The notes: generated from the sequence alone by a model not told the origin. A stretch of 64,000 bases of DNA from Prosopocoilus inquinatus (GCA_036172665.1 CM069872.1:24742001-24806000); one strand, 5' to 3'. Numbered from the stretch's first letter, positions 44,436 to 55,238 are shown. Numbers and translations: made by a program.

Positions 44436-44465
44436 GCAATAGTCAGCAACAGCAAAACCGTGGAC

Positions 44466-44522
44466 TGCTACTTCTTCCAGACGGGAAGTTGCAAGAATGG
44501 GCCAGCATGTAGATTCTGACAC
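44466..44522 (+). pseudogene. CCCH zinc finger after the macro domain
   Basis: Continuing the same frame past the TAG at 44433-44435, the sequence has Cys, seven residues, Cys, five residues, Cys, three positions, His (CYFFQTGSCKNGPAC, then R, F, a TGA codon at 44517-44519, and H). The spacing C-x7-C-x5-C-x3-H is that of RNA-binding CCCH fingers. The TGA falls at a non-ligand position and could be a CGA-to-TGA decay product. Because the finger is short, it could be chance, but the conserved aromatic and Gly-Pro positions (YFFQTGSCKNGPAC) fit the family well. Confidence 0.6.
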
Positions 44523-44582
44523 CCTCCTTCAAGACTATCACCAGGAACGTTTCGAGACGAAACGTTTTTAAGAAGGTGGCAG

Positions 44583-44910
44583 CGTGGCGCGCCACTCAGC
44601 TCACTACGTCAAACTGAAGGCGTGAAGAAGTCGTTTCGTTATTCGTCATTGGCTGCCACGCCACCGGGGCCTATACCGAACAAACTAGACTTTTCCAGCG
44701 ATGGAACAGACGAGAAGACAGCGTAGAGTATAAAATCAGCCGGGGTGGATTCAGGAGTCAGTCGAGTTCTAATTAGCGATCGTCGAAGTTGGATTTAGTG
44801 TGTAAATAAATTGTTGGAAATAAATTATATTGTAAGCATTTTTAAAATACTGTTAAGTTTGTTACTGAGTGTTTTACTCAATTAAATTAATTAATTTAAA
44901 CCATAGAACA
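44583..44910 (+). repeat. 3' LTR of Gypsy-D
   Basis: A 328-bp LTR from GTGGCGCGCC (first base mutated from T to C) to AGAACA. It is preceded by the purine-rich TTTAAGAAGGTGGCAG. The outer border is set by the P2 repeat that resumes at 44911. It keeps the same TATA box and polyadenylation signal as the truncated 5' LTR. Confidence 0.75.
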
Positions 44911-45340
44911 ATATATATCTTTTAGGATTTTTTTTTATATTTTTAATAGAAAACCGATATTACATTAATTACATAACCAACAAAAGTACAGTAAAGTCCG
45001 GTTATAACGAACCCGATTGGAATGAACTTCCGGCTATAACGTCCTATATTTCAAGCAACGAAAATTTTTCCATAAGCTCAATTTATTTTTTCCCGGTTAT
45101 AACGAACTCGCTTATAACGAACTCTCGGATATAGTGAACCAGATATGACTTAAAAGGAGATATAATTTTCCTTTTATAACGAAATTTGGAGGGGTTTTCC
45201 CGATTTACGCGCTATTCTCCGATTACTTGTTACGAGCAACGTGCATTTATAGGCCTTATAGCAGCCGACTCTTGATTTTTTATTCGAGTAGAACATTATA
45301 TCCAAAGTGCTGAATGAATTTAACTTTAAAGTATATATTT

Positions 45341-45832
45341 AGAAAAATTTTGTGCAAATCGTTTTTGATTGCAGTGAAAACCTCGAGCAGCCTCTGGATA
45401 GCTGTCTCAGCCCTGCTTGGGGCTTCTTCAGCAGAGACGTAGCTCGACATTTCCACTGCAAACAAAAACGACTTGTCTAATTTATTCGCAATTGCGATGT
45501 AAGAGTGATGAACAAATAAAATAGCGACATCTTACCATCGCTTTTTAACCTGACATTGCAGTAGGATAGACAAATTGAAGCGGGATTTGCTCCTAATAAG
45601 TCCCCCATGCAAGGCGGCCATGCTTGCTGTCAAAGCATAATGAAAATTTTTAGAAAAATTTGGGGCTTCGATTTGCACAAAATTTTTAGAAAAATTTTCA
45701 TTATGCTTTGACAGCAAGCATGGCCGCCTTGCATGGGGGACTTATTAGGAGCAAATCCCGCTTCAATTTGTCTATCCTACTGCAATGACAGGTCAAAAAG
45801 CGATAGTAAGATGTCGCTATTTTATTTAAAAT
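45341..45832. mobile_element. Retrozyme-like repeat copy c (two opposed fragments)
   Basis: 45341-45658 is a full-length monomer in minus orientation, and 45672-45826 is a partial one in plus orientation lacking the ribozyme. The junction holds a short scrambled piece of the unit end. Target duplication is unclear (AAAGTATAT against AAAATATAT). Confidence 0.65.
45383..45447 (-). ncRNA. Degenerate hammerhead ribozyme (copy c)
   Basis: Same 65-nt layout, but the core GAAA reads GAGA (third core purine A14 replaced by G) and stem III reads ACAGCUAU, which breaks the palindrome. Cleavage activity is not expected. Confidence 0.7.
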
Positions 45833-45970
45833 ATATGTTAGGGTTGATAATAACATAGCAGCATGAGCAGATTATTGAAACAGTGACTGAAACTCGCAAA
45901 TGTTTAGTCACATGCAATTTCAGAACATGTTTCGAATAGTTTCTGCGTTCTTCAAAACTATGTAAATAAA

Positions 45971-46136
45971 AACGATTTGCACAAAATTTTTTTCTAAAAT
46001 CTTTCATTATGCTTTGACAGCAAGCATGGCCGCCTTGCATGGGGGACTTATTAGGAGCAAATCCCGCTTCAATTTGTCTATCCTACTGCAATGTTAGGTC
46101 AAAAAGCGATAGTAAGATGTCGCTATTTTATATGTT
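45971..46136 (+). mobile_element. Retrozyme-like repeat copy d (partial, no ribozyme)
   Basis: Contains the non-ribozyme half of the monomer, from AACGATTTGCAC through the CATTATGCTTTGAC block to GATGTCGCTATTTTA. Flanked by TATGTAAATAA on both sides (about 45959-45969 and 46137-46147), which contains an 8-bp or longer target duplication. Confidence 0.65.
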
Positions 46137-46396
46137 TATGTAAATAACGTTAATTTTTCAAACAAAATTTACAAAAAACTGACCGATTTTATTATGCAGA
46201 CTTGTGTTTCTAATCATATGCATATAACAGTTTCGCAGAGGCTTCATGTTATTTTTTTACAATACTTATTGCATGTAAAATAAAAGAGTCACTATTAAAA
46301 ACACTTTGTTTTAAATTGCCTATTATAGCAAACTTCGTATATAACGAACGTATTTTGATACAATTTCAGGGTTCGTTATAACCGGACACTACTGTA

Positions 46397-46904
46397 TTAC
46401 ATTACATAATCAATAAAATGTATTACATAACATTTTTAGCTAACTAAAGAACAAAACACTTTTTACAAACAATTGTCTCGATAAAAATGTTAATTGACAA
46501 TAATTCCTTAAAACGAAACAGAGGAATAATAAGTAATAATAATCAACGTAATCAACAAAATGTTTTACATGACATTTTTAAACAGCATAAATAACTGAAA
46601 TATGATTTACGAAAAATATTTATTTAACTAAAGAACAAAAACAATTTTTTCAAACAATAGGGTACATGAACACTTTTTTTAAGATTTTATTTGAAAGTAG
46701 GTAAAAATACGATAATTTAGATATATTTCTTTTCTTTGATAAATGAATATTAAAGTCGTAAAAAATTAAAGAAATTTGAATTGATTAAATTCCCGCCAAA
46801 ACGCACCTTCTGACCGTGTGACGTCAATGTTTATATCTTGTCAAATCGCAATAAATGAATATCAATACGAACACATAAAACTTATTACAATAAGTAGTAA
46901 AACA
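46397..46904. other. Intergenic, AT-rich
   Basis: Contains TGACGTCA (about 46820), a CRE-like palindrome a short way upstream of the THAP-like frame. No gene otherwise. Confidence 0.35.
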
Positions 46905-47055
46905 TATTATCAGTATTGTGCTGTGCTACAATGTAAAAATACCTGTGTAAGAACTCCGAACAAATTATTTATAAGCGTTTCACAAAATTTAGTGTTACCA
47001 ACCTTGTCAATGGCGAAAAGTTCCCGTTTCCACCACAAATTTCTCACCAACAAAG
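46905..47055 (+). pseudogene. THAP zinc-finger exon relic
   Basis: The plus frame reads YCAVLQCKNTCVRTPNKLFI, a close fit to the start of insect THAP DNA-binding domains (two Cys spaced by five residues, then TPNKLFI). The later parts of the domain (Trp, Pro, and the distal Cys/His) are missing and the frame ends at 47069. It is likely a fragment of a P-element-like transposase or a THAP gene. Confidence 0.55.
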
Positions 47056-47464
47056 TAAAAAAAATATAATAATTTTTTTAAGATATTCGCTTCGTAATTG
47101 TTGCTTAAATTAAAACTATATTTTTCAGCACATATTAAGAGCAAACATTCAAACACTGTCGTCACAACGAATGGGAAGCCTTTCGAAATCACGTGATTTA
47201 TATTTGAATATTTTCGATTTTATTTATTAATTTAAGAGAATAATAAATACAAACAGCGTACAAATTTGGTGTTTTCGCGTGTGTTATTGACTATAGTCTC
47301 GATTAGAGAGCTATAAATAATTTTATATTATTCTCATGGACCCTATTGCTTCAAAGAATGTTAAATAATAATAAATTGTTAAACAGACAAAACATAGAAA
47401 AAAAAACAGAAAAACGGAATAGTAAATTAACCAGATAGATATTGCCACTAAGTCAAATTGACTT
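47056..47464. other. Intergenic, AT-rich
   Basis: No gene or repeat recognised. Confidence 0.4.
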
Positions 47465-47499
47465 ATCAGTGGCTAACAATAGTAGTGAGCTTAATACTA

Positions 47500-47775
47500 C
47501 GTGTATTATGATTAGGTTGTTTTTAGATCTTTTTAAGTGCTTTTAAATTGGTAGCGTACTGAAGATGGCAGCTTAGCTACCGAAATACGTATTTACGGAT
47601 ATAAAATTATTGTGGGCGGAGATTAATTTCAATTATTTTTTAATTCACAGTCTTCTTTACTATTTTAGTTAATTAGATTGTTGTTAGTTTTTACAGTTTT
47701 ATGATTTTATAGCTGCCGAAATACGTATCTACGGATATAAAATTGTTGTAGGGGGAGATTAATTTCAATTACATT
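47500..47775 (+). repeat. P2 repeat, copy b and partial copy c
   Basis: 47500-47680 carries GATTAGGTTGTTTTTAGATC, the hammerhead-like motif and the GTGGGCGGAGATTAATTTC end of the P2 family. 47660-47775 repeats part of it (ATTAGATTGTTGTTAGTTTT, then only the right half of the hairpin). The two are in tandem, same orientation, with an internal deletion in the second. Confidence 0.7.
47555..47597 (+). ncRNA. Hammerhead-like motif of P2, copy b
   Basis: CUGAAGA, one extra U, an imperfect GGCAGC/GCUACC hairpin with a UUA loop, GAAA, the palindrome AUACGUAU, then U. Stem I is CGUA/UACG. The layout is that of a hammerhead with self-complementary stem III, but the extra base before stem II is unusual and the hairpin has one mismatch. 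Confidence 0.45.
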
Positions 47776-48689
47776 TTTTTCGTCAAAAGGGGAAATGTTT
47801 TTTTGAAATAATTTTTCTCCTGTATTCTTTCTTTTTAATAAATGAATTGCTACATATGAGTGAATTTGCTTATTCGGCAACAAAAAAAAAAAAGGCGAGG
47901 GGGATGTGGTGTTCGTTTTCAAGGACATGGACAGTAAAAAGTTGATTAAAAACTTTGCTGCACATTTAAATGTTCCATCAACGTAGATCGTTGATACCTT
48001 ATTTAAATTTTTTTAACTATTTTCGCACGAACAAGCCACAAAATTATTATCTACATAATTTTTACCAAGAAATATTTCTCCCTTATTTGTTTTAATATCG
48101 ATGCTATTCATATATCGGTAGCTGCTTTTCTCTTAACCGAATTGCTTAATTTTTGTCTGTTTAAAGATTTGCAGACACACTAGACTGTTATGTACTATCA
48201 ACCTTTTTTGACTGCAGCCCAGTTATAGAATTGATTCGTTATGTTTTATTATATTATCATTTGAACCGTGAGTTTGAAGGAATGACTTATACCCACGTTT
48301 TGCACATTGCTCTTTTTGCACATTATCACATAATATCTTGTGAAAATTTTATTTAAAATTATTCAAAACAATTACAGGTTTCCCTTTTTCACTCAAAATT
48401 TTTTCGACAAGTTCCATTGTGAATGTCCAAGTTAACTAATTATCATTGTGTTTATTTTCAAGTTATATTAGCGAAAATTTCGCCGGAAAAACTTATCTAC
48501 CGGGATATTTTAATTACTCATTCTTACTGAGAGAATTTATAATAATAAAAATTTCTGGAAGGTTTTAGAATGTAAATACTGGGAACTAACGCAAATCTTC
48601 AGAGCCAATTAGCACACGTCTTCGGAGCCAACTTACCTGTAACCTTTTTCTATGGGAAGATTAAAAATTGACCACCGGAGCCAACTAGT
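47776..48689. other. Intergenic, AT-rich
   Basis: Poly-A/poly-T runs and no supported gene. A degenerate pair AGAGCCAATTAGCACACG / GGAGCCAACT recurs between 48600 and 48690. Confidence 0.35.
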
Positions 48690-49083
48690 ATGTAGCCCCC
48701 CATAGATAGTAATCCAAAGGATTTAGATCAGGTCAACGTGCAGGCCACCTAATCGCCCTTTTCTTCTAATCAAGAAGTTCCCGTAGACTAGTTCGCAGAA
48801 AATTTATGTGTTGGAGACCATCTAAACGGTTTGGCAAGACGAACGGGCCGATTAAATTGCCATTTAGAATACCTGTCCAGAAAATCGTTGTTGAAAATGA
48901 TCGCGACGAATTGTGTGAGGGTTCTCCTCAGTTCACAAATGCATGTTGCAAAACCCGTCTTTGGTAAAATGTCGGTTTGGAAAACGCTGTGCGTACAAAC
49001 ACCTTGCAGCTAAGGCATTTTGACCACTTTCACCGTACACTAAAATCACGTCAACAATTTCACTATTTGTAAATTCTGTCATT
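48690..49083 (-). pseudogene. Mariner/Tc1-superfamily transposase relic with internal deletion
   Basis: The minus frame starts at ATG 49083 with MTEFTNSEIVDVILVYGESG and LAARCLYAQRFPNRHF, the N-terminal helix-turn-helix of an insect IS630-type transposase. After a stop, the sequence jumps to NGNLIGPFVLPNRLDGLQHI and then RWPAR followed by PDLNPLDYYLWG, the end of the catalytic domain. The central part with two of the catalytic residues is missing. Confidence 0.75.
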
Positions 49084-49275
49084 GTTTAAGGTCGCACTTC
49101 GGTGCAACCACCCTAACGTATAACTAACTTCCCGGTCCGGCCGGCGATGATTGACAATACATTACATCACTCATATTCTTCGTAAACATTATAAACTTAA
49201 ACCAGAGTCGCTCAAACGGTTTACCCGTTCGACAAAAACATTTATTTTTTGAAAATTTAATAATACTTTGTTTAA
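49084..49275. other. Short intergenic stretch
   Basis: Contains CGGTCCGGCCGG near 49132. No gene. Confidence 0.3.
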
Positions 49276-49793
49276 ACTAAAATACTAAAGGAGACTGTGG
49301 TTTAAGAAATAATTGAAATTAATACTTTGTTTAACAAAAAATGGTTCATTCTATTCATTTTCAGGCAAACTTTCGTCGCTTAATTTATGTTCATGAAGTT
49401 ATGAAACACCCCGTATATTATGTATAAATCGTCAAAAAACAACCAAATATAGATTAATATATAAACACTTAAAATTCTGCTGTAAAATAATTAGGAAAGC
49501 CAATACTCGAGCACCTTTAAATTAACATCGGATTTCCTCTGTTGTGTTTCAAAACGCAGCACCCTGTATATCTTTTTGGGTTGATTAGATTGTTGTTAGT
49601 TTTAACATTTTTATGATTTTATTAGGATGATTAGGTTGTTTTTAGATCTTTTTAAGTGCTTTTAAGTTGGTAGCGTACTGAAGATGGCGGCTTAGCTGCC
49701 AAAATACGTATCTACGGATATAAAATTATTGTGGGCGGAGATTAATTTCAATTATTTCTTAAACCACAGTCTCCTTTACTATTTTAGTTTAAA
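49276..49793 (+). repeat. P2 repeat, copy d, with inverted 3' end at its left
   Basis: The right part (49575-49793) is a P2 copy ending TTAAACCACAGTCTCCTTTA. Its last 50 bases recur inverted at 49276-49323, so the locus looks like a partial head-to-head pair. In between lie two CACCCTGTATAT-type ends of other short elements (near 49407 and 49560). Confidence 0.6.
49674..49716 (+). ncRNA. Hammerhead-like motif of P2, copy d (degenerate)
   Basis: Same layout as at 47555, stem II GGCGGC/GCUGCC, palindrome AUACGUAU intact, but the GAAA reads AAAA, replacing the core G12. Activity is not expected. Confidence 0.4.
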
Positions 49794-50016
49794 AAAATAT
49801 CATACTGCGTGTTTAAAACAATCGTGAACTGTGTATTACATCTAAATATAGCGTGGATAAAAATCTGGAACATTGTACACTGACTGGCAGAAAGAACCGG
49901 CTACCCTTAAATATTTTGTAACAGGGATTTTAATAGCTTAAATTTTACCTGAACAGAAAGTGGCTTAATTTTAATGAATGAGAATACCGGGCCACACGTT
50001 GGATGAGATGCAACCG
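49794..50016. other. Intergenic
   Basis: No gene or repeat recognised. Confidence 0.35.
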
Positions 50017-50024
50017 AATATTTT

Positions 50025-50429
50025 TAGTGTCCGACCGAAACCGATGCTCTCGCCGAAACCGAAACCAAATTTTGGCCAATGTCTCAGTTTCGGCCGAAAC
50101 CGAAACTTATTCGAAGGTCAGAAATAGTTTTACTAAAGTCTAAATTAATTAACTGAAATTAAATAAATTTATATTGTAAGACAGAAACAAAAACAATTTT
50201 AAGTTAGTTTTATTTATCAGTAACTGAAATCAAACAAACTCATATTGTTAGACAAACACAAAACACAAAATTTTTGTCTCTTACTATATTTTGCAAAAGT
50301 CAAAAGAGAATTTTTTTTTCAGCTATTGCTAGACAAAAATCAAATATGTATCTCATTAAAATTGAATTTAGGTCACAAAATTGTGGCCGAAACCGGCCGG
50401 AACCGAAACCGAATATTCGGTCGGACACA
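50025..50429. mobile_element. hAT-type non-autonomous element rich in CCGAAACCGAAACC
   Basis: 405 bp flanked by AATATTTT (50017-50024 and 50430-50437). Left end TAGTGTCCGACCGAA, right end (other strand) TGTGTCCGACCGAA. The inner parts next to both ends hold CCGAAACCGAAACC clusters, a likely transposase-binding array. An 8-bp duplication and these ends fit hAT. Confidence 0.65.
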
Positions 50430-50603
50430 AATATTTTATAGCTCTTAGTCTAGCCTTGTCCGAGAATCTCCAAATCTGCAATTTGTTTTCAAGAAGAATT
50501 TCAAACAAGTTTTCAAACTTTCTAATGAATTTGATTTCATGCGATTGCTCAACTGTTAAATGAAGTAATTTCAGCACTTGAACTGCATACCTACCATAAA
50601 CAG

Positions 50604-50792
50604 GATGTCGCTGGTTTATCTATTCACCACTATTATACCGTATTTGCGAATAAATTGATCAAGTCGTTTTTGATTTGCAGTGGAAATTTCGAGGTACGTT
50701 TCTGCTGACGAAGCCCCAAGCAGGGCTGAAACAGCTGTACAGAGGCTGCTCGAGGTTTTCACTGCAATCAAAAACGATTTGCAACAAAATTT
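50604..50792 (+). mobile_element. Retrozyme-like repeat copy e (partial unit with ribozyme)
   Basis: A 189-bp piece from GATGTCGCTGGTTTATC to AACAAAATTT, flanked by CATAAACAG on both sides (50595-50603 and 50793-50801). It contains the ribozyme half of the monomer only and is more diverged than the other copies. Confidence 0.75.
50689..50753 (+). ncRNA. Type I hammerhead ribozyme (retrozyme copy e)
   Basis: Core CUGACGA (the seventh position is free) and GAAA intact, stem II AGCCC/GGGCU intact. The cleavage triplet is GUA in place of GUC, which the hammerhead rule (any base but G at position 17) allows. Stem III ACAGCUGU is intact; stem I has one mismatch in its outer part. Expected cleavage follows 50739. 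Confidence 0.75.
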
Positions 50793-51041
50793 CATAAACA
50801 GAAAGTTCATAAGAACTGTAAACCCTAATTTTTATATCGAATAAAAATTTGTTTTTACTGCAGCTGTTACTTTTTTCAAATTAAATTTTTGTAATCGTCT
50901 TCTTAACTAATTCGTATATCCCATTTCTGCATTGAATGATATTATTATCCAATACCATTCTTTGGTTAAATTAAAACGTTTTATTAGTTTAGTGAAAGAA
51001 ATTTACAGTGCCCGTTTTTTTGCCGGTGAATGTATTTCTTA

Positions 51042-51875
51042 AGGTGCGTTTAGACTTGAGCACGCGCGCACTGATCCTCTGCGAACGCTCAAGTGTAAAC
51101 GGCTATGCGCGCACGCTCACGTTGTGTTTTCCTGTGCACGATCAAACGCCAGCTCGAATAGCCGTAAATATGATCGTCTTTGGTGTAGTTAGATGCTCAA
51201 GTGTGTTCATCTATGCGCGAATAGCTGGTAGTGCGATCCGCTTTGTGTCGGTCTCGGTCTCGGGTACAAGCTTAAACGAATTAATACAAGCTCAAATGAA
51301 TGAATGCTTAGTTTGAAAGAGAAAAAAGTATCATATTGAAAGCCACGCGACACAGCCCTCGTAGAAAAACGTTTTTGAATTTTCAGTTAGCCATGGAGTG
51401 GACCAATGAAACAGCTTTTTTGCTTAGCAAGATTATGAAAAACTGCCTATTTTATGGAATGTGAAGCAAGCACAATATTATTTTTAAAAAATGACCTACC
51501 AGTGAACAAATTAAATATTGAAAATTTAGACAGTGCGGAAGCGCAAAAAAAGATAAAATGTTTCTTGGGGCGGTTTTAGTGATTGTAATAAAATTTTTGA
51601 ATTAGTTATGACAACTCCCTGACACTAAATAATAAGTAGAATAATTCATTTTGTCTCTTACAAAAAGAAGGCGCCAAAAAATCGATGTCTACGTTCGAAT
51701 TTCTTTTCTTTTAATTAAAATATGAATCACAATTGTACAGCCGCTGCTATTTTGTCGTTCATTGTGTGCGCGAACGACTGAATCAGCCTATGCGCCAGAA
51801 AATAAATGCTCGTGAGCGCGAACGAATGCCGTGCGCGTATGCTCAGCTCATTCGTGCTCAAGTCTAAACGTACCT
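51042..51875. mobile_element. PIF/Harbinger-type element with MADF remnant
   Basis: Left end AGGTGCGTTTAGACTTGAGC and right end, on the other strand, AGGTACGTTTAGACTTGAGC. TTA lies on both sides (51039-51041 and 51876-51878), the 3-bp duplication of PIF/Harbinger. The interior (51392-51590) encodes short pieces of the Myb/MADF accessory protein (MEWTNETAFLLSKI, then in another frame YEKLPILWNVKQAQYYF). No nuclease gene remains. GC-rich CGCGCAC clusters sit near both ends. Confidence 0.65.
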
Positions 51876-51878
51876 TTA

Positions 51879-54696
51879 TAAATACTTCCTTAAAAACGCT
51901 CGGATTGGTCAATTATTACTATTTAATCTTCTATATTTTAGAGTGGTTCATTTGTAATATTTGTACAGTGACGTACTTTCGGAATACATTGATAATAATA
52001 ATAATTTTATTCTTTTTATTACGAATTCCAAAAGAACTACGTACAGTCGCGAGCAATAAATTTTGGTCGTCACTGATTGTCAAAGATTTATTGTTGACTT
52101 ATATTTTATTAAATCTAGGAAGATTGATGTCTTGATTTTGAATGCTGCGAACGATGTCTTAAAATAATTATTTGTGTCACTAGACCAGAAACTACTTACT
52201 ACTACTCGTAAAAAGTTTCTGGACGCGTGATACACAAAATTTTTTCGGACGAAAACAGTTATTATTGTCAAAATAGCGTAGGTTAGGAAATTTATCTTTC
52301 TTATGTTAGCGGTACAATTCAACGTTGAATTACACGAATTGATTTACAAAAACAGAAAATTTTAGCCATAGAATATGTAGTTTAAAAATACGGAAATAAT
52401 AATTTTTCTTCAATTTGTGAGGTTCAACTTGACATTTCAATGTTACTCAGCGCTATCAATCTAAAAATCGTTCATGCAAAATCCCTGTTTTTATTTTCCT
52501 GCCTTGACATGCAAATGGCTGTTTTCAGAACAATTTAAACGAATGGAAAATCAATAATTTTAGACAAAAAGAGGCCCAAAAACGTAATTTATTTTGGACA
52601 CACTTTTTGGTAAGCGTTAGTAACGGGTCCTGTTTAAAATTTCTCCTCTTGCTTGGCCGTGAATTGTTAGTTGTGAAACAGCCTTGCTTGAAACGTAATC
52701 TGTCGGTCTGGTTCTGGCTCTGGTAAGACAACCATTTTAAATTGTTTTATTAGTATAAAAGTGGCCTTATGCTATTTTATACGTCAAAGCGGTTAAGGCT
52801 GGTTCATAACCAACAATGAGTCAACCACGTGGAGGAATTAAAAAAAAGTACCTTGCATTTATATGAAAATTAAAATTACATGACGATTACATAATTTTTT
52901 TTTGAAATTAACGCAGTGCAAAAAAACAAATAAAAAATTGTATCCAAACGGAACCAAATAGATGAAAAATACTGAAAGCAGATTTTCACGTCAACGTTCT
53001 TTATCCATAACATTCAGAACATTTTCACTGCCCTTTAAAAAAACAATACAAAACAAAAACAAACAAAAGCCGTACAGGTGCATTGTGGCTTAAAATAATA
53101 AATTTCCCAAAGTAAATACGATTTAAATGGTGTATCGATATTACTGTTATTAAATACTAACATCAGGTAAATCAATTAGGTAATCTCAAATTATTCCAGC
53201 AATTTCATTAAAAAAATAATAAAATAAACTGTATCAAAATGCTGTATCAAATGACAATTACAAATTATGAGGTGCAACCCTTGGTTTTAATTCTCTAATT
53301 ACAAATCAAAATTTCGTGAAAGGAAGTACATACACATAAAATTTACGAAAAACGGCCTACTGATTTAAAAAATCGTTCTAAATGTTTCCGCGCGCCGTAA
53401 GAGTACCATCGTAATTATAAAAACAAGCTACAGCGAAGTGAAACAGACGCTTCCATTTCCAAAAATTTTAGTTGTGTAACATCACCCATTTGTCAAAAAC
53501 GGTATAGGACTAATTACTGATTCAGTTGCAATACCTGCAATTGCTCGAAAGCTAATTCTCTTGCAATTACGTTTGAATTATCTCCTTCTGAATTGCATTT
53601 AAGTGCGGCATTTTTTATTTAGGTTGTCAAAATGAATTAACGTTAAAATGACAAAAGTTTCTTTTGAAGGACGCTTCAATCAACAACTATGTTGAGTGTA
53701 GTTGGTTTTCGTGATTACGATGGTACGTAAATAAATATGCCCTTTTGGATTTTCTAAAAAAAAGGAATGGAAGTTTCAATTAAAGAATAATAACATTTTT
53801 GTACCCCAACGGTACGCTACTATTATAAATGAATTATTCTAAACTTTTGCAAATTTATACTAATAATCGACATGTCCAAGCGTTTTTGCAAAAGGAAAAA
53901 AGTATTTAATGTTAATTAAATTATTTTTGAATTATGTTTAACTGCAGGTTGCTACATCATTGCTGATTCTTTTTAATTTGCCAAAAATGTGTCTATGAGT
54001 GTTTGACGTAACTGTGAGTGAATTAACTTGTGTATATGCTACAACAATAAAAACGATCAAACAATAATTACAAAAATTAATTAAAAAAAGTCTATGGTTT
54101 TAACACATTTTTATAAAAAGTATCAACTTTCAAGTACATAATTTCATTTCAAGTTCGGGACTCAACTAGCGTCAAATGAAAAAATCTAGCGGAATTTTAA
54201 GGCTTGCGTAGCTCGGGGTCGGGTGGCTTGCATCTGAGGTAAGAATCGCCTCGAAAAATACACACCGAAAATAAAACAAAATCAAAGTGATAAGAATGCA
54301 TTTATTAAAAGGCCATTAGTTATACGAAAAACTCCTAAAAAAATGCTAATTTTCTTTTAATCCAAGAAAACATATTAATGGATTACAAATGTTTAGTAAA
54401 GCACTACAAAACATACAAGCTGAAAAAATCCAACTTTATTTATTTGTACGGTAATAGCAATTCGTTTTTACATCCGGAAGGTCATATACAAACAGATGTT
54501 AAAATCCGAACTTCTTCGAACTTCTGGGTCGTACCAAGAAGCCGAAGCGATAGGTAATTTTGGGCTGATAATTTATTATCAACATATTGGCATTTCCTAC
54601 TCTGCCAGATTCCAACATATTTTCAGAAAACAATTTTTCTTTCCACGTAAGAAAACATTTGAAGTATTATGTGAAGTGAATAAATTTGATGTTAAA
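51879..54696. other. Long AT-rich region without recognised genes
   Basis: About 2.8 kb with short frames only, none with recognisable domains. I saw no RNA genes and no terminal repeats. Confidence 0.4.
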
Positions 54697-54781
54697 TTTG
54701 TTATTTGATGTTAAAAAATTTATTATTTGTTATTTGATGTTAAAAAATTTATTATTTGTTATTTGATGTTAAAAAATTTAC
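54697..54781 (+). repeat. 29-bp tandem repeat, three copies
   Basis: Unit TTTGTTATTTGATGTTAAAA followed by AATTTATTA, repeated three times almost perfectly, the last copy ending in ACTTC. It lies about 35 bp before the retrozyme array. No function is evident. Confidence 0.7.
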
Positions 54782-54861
54782 TTCTAACTACTGATGATTT
54801 TTTATTGTTCTACATTACTAGAAAAATTTTGTGCAAATCGTTTTTGATTGCAGTGAAAACC

Positions 54862-54926
54862 TCGAGCAGCCTCTGGACAGCTGTTTCAGCACTGCTTGGG
54901 GCTTATTCACCAGAGACGTAGCTCGA
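54862..54926 (-). ncRNA. Degenerate hammerhead ribozyme (array unit 1)
   Basis: The core reads GGUGAAUA in place of CUGAAGA (positions 3 and 8 changed), and stem II has a mismatch. Stem III ACAGCUGU and stem I are kept. Activity is not expected. Confidence 0.7.
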
Positions 54927-55173
54927 CAATCCCACTGCAGACCAAAAACGACTTGCCCAATTTATTCGCAATTGCGATGTAAGAATGATGAACAGACAAA
55001 ACAGCGACATCTTACTATCGCTTTTTGACCTGACATTGCAGTAGGATAGACAAATTGAAGCGGGATTTGCTCCTAATAAGTCCCCTATGCAAGGCGGCCA
55101 TGCTTGCTGTCAAAGCATAATGAAAGTTTTTAGAAAAATTTTGTGCAAATCGTTGTTGATTGCAGTGAAAACC

Positions 55174-55238
55174 TCGAGCAGCCTCTGGACAGCTGTTTCA
55201 GCCCTGCTTGGGGCTTCTTCAGCAGAGACGTAGCTCGA
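55174..55238 (-). ncRNA. Type I hammerhead ribozyme (array unit 2)
   Basis: All core positions, stem I, stem II and palindromic stem III intact. Cleavage expected between 55188 and 55187 on the minus strand, 312 nt from that of the next unit. Confidence 0.85.

Larger units (their letters stand above)
38789..44910 (+). mobile_element. Gypsy-D: Ty3/gypsy element with macro and CCCH domains
   Basis: Plus-strand order: truncated 5' LTR, gag with an N-terminal coiled-coil repeat, protease, RT, RNase H, integrase, macro domain, CCCH finger, purine-rich tract, 3' LTR. Joining the flanks (ATAC at 38785-38788, ATAT at 44911-44914) restores the P2 repeat exactly as in the copy at 60560, which fixes the borders and gives a 4-bp target duplication with one later mismatch. 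The two LTRs differ at about 11 of 243 shared positions. Around eight nonsense codons and at least two frame changes make this copy inactive, but all domains are still readable. Confidence 0.85.
44989..46394. mobile_element. Non-autonomous pogo/Tigger-like element
   Basis: Starts CAGTAAAGTCCGGTTATAAC and ends with the inverse GTTATAACCGGACACTACTG, flanked by TA on both sides (44987-44988 and 46395-46396). CAG ends, a TA duplication and repeated TATAACGAAC motifs near both ends are typical of Tc1/mariner elements of the pogo/Tigger branch. There is no transposase frame. Three fragments of the ribozyme repeat have inserted into it. Confidence 0.75.

Noticed and set aside
44452..44530. CCCH finger as pure chance
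   Set aside because: I considered dismissing it because it is short and contains a stop, but it continues the macro frame, has correct spacing and aromatic positions, and lies before the LTR; kept with moderate confidence.
51042..51875. piggyBac-type element because TTAA lies at the left border
   Set aside because: The right border has no matching TTAA, whereas TTA fits both sides and the interior encodes MADF-like pieces, which points to PIF/Harbinger.
52525..52731. 68-codon basic frame as a gene
   Set aside because: No domain, no splice or promoter evidence, AT-rich surroundings; length is within chance expectation.
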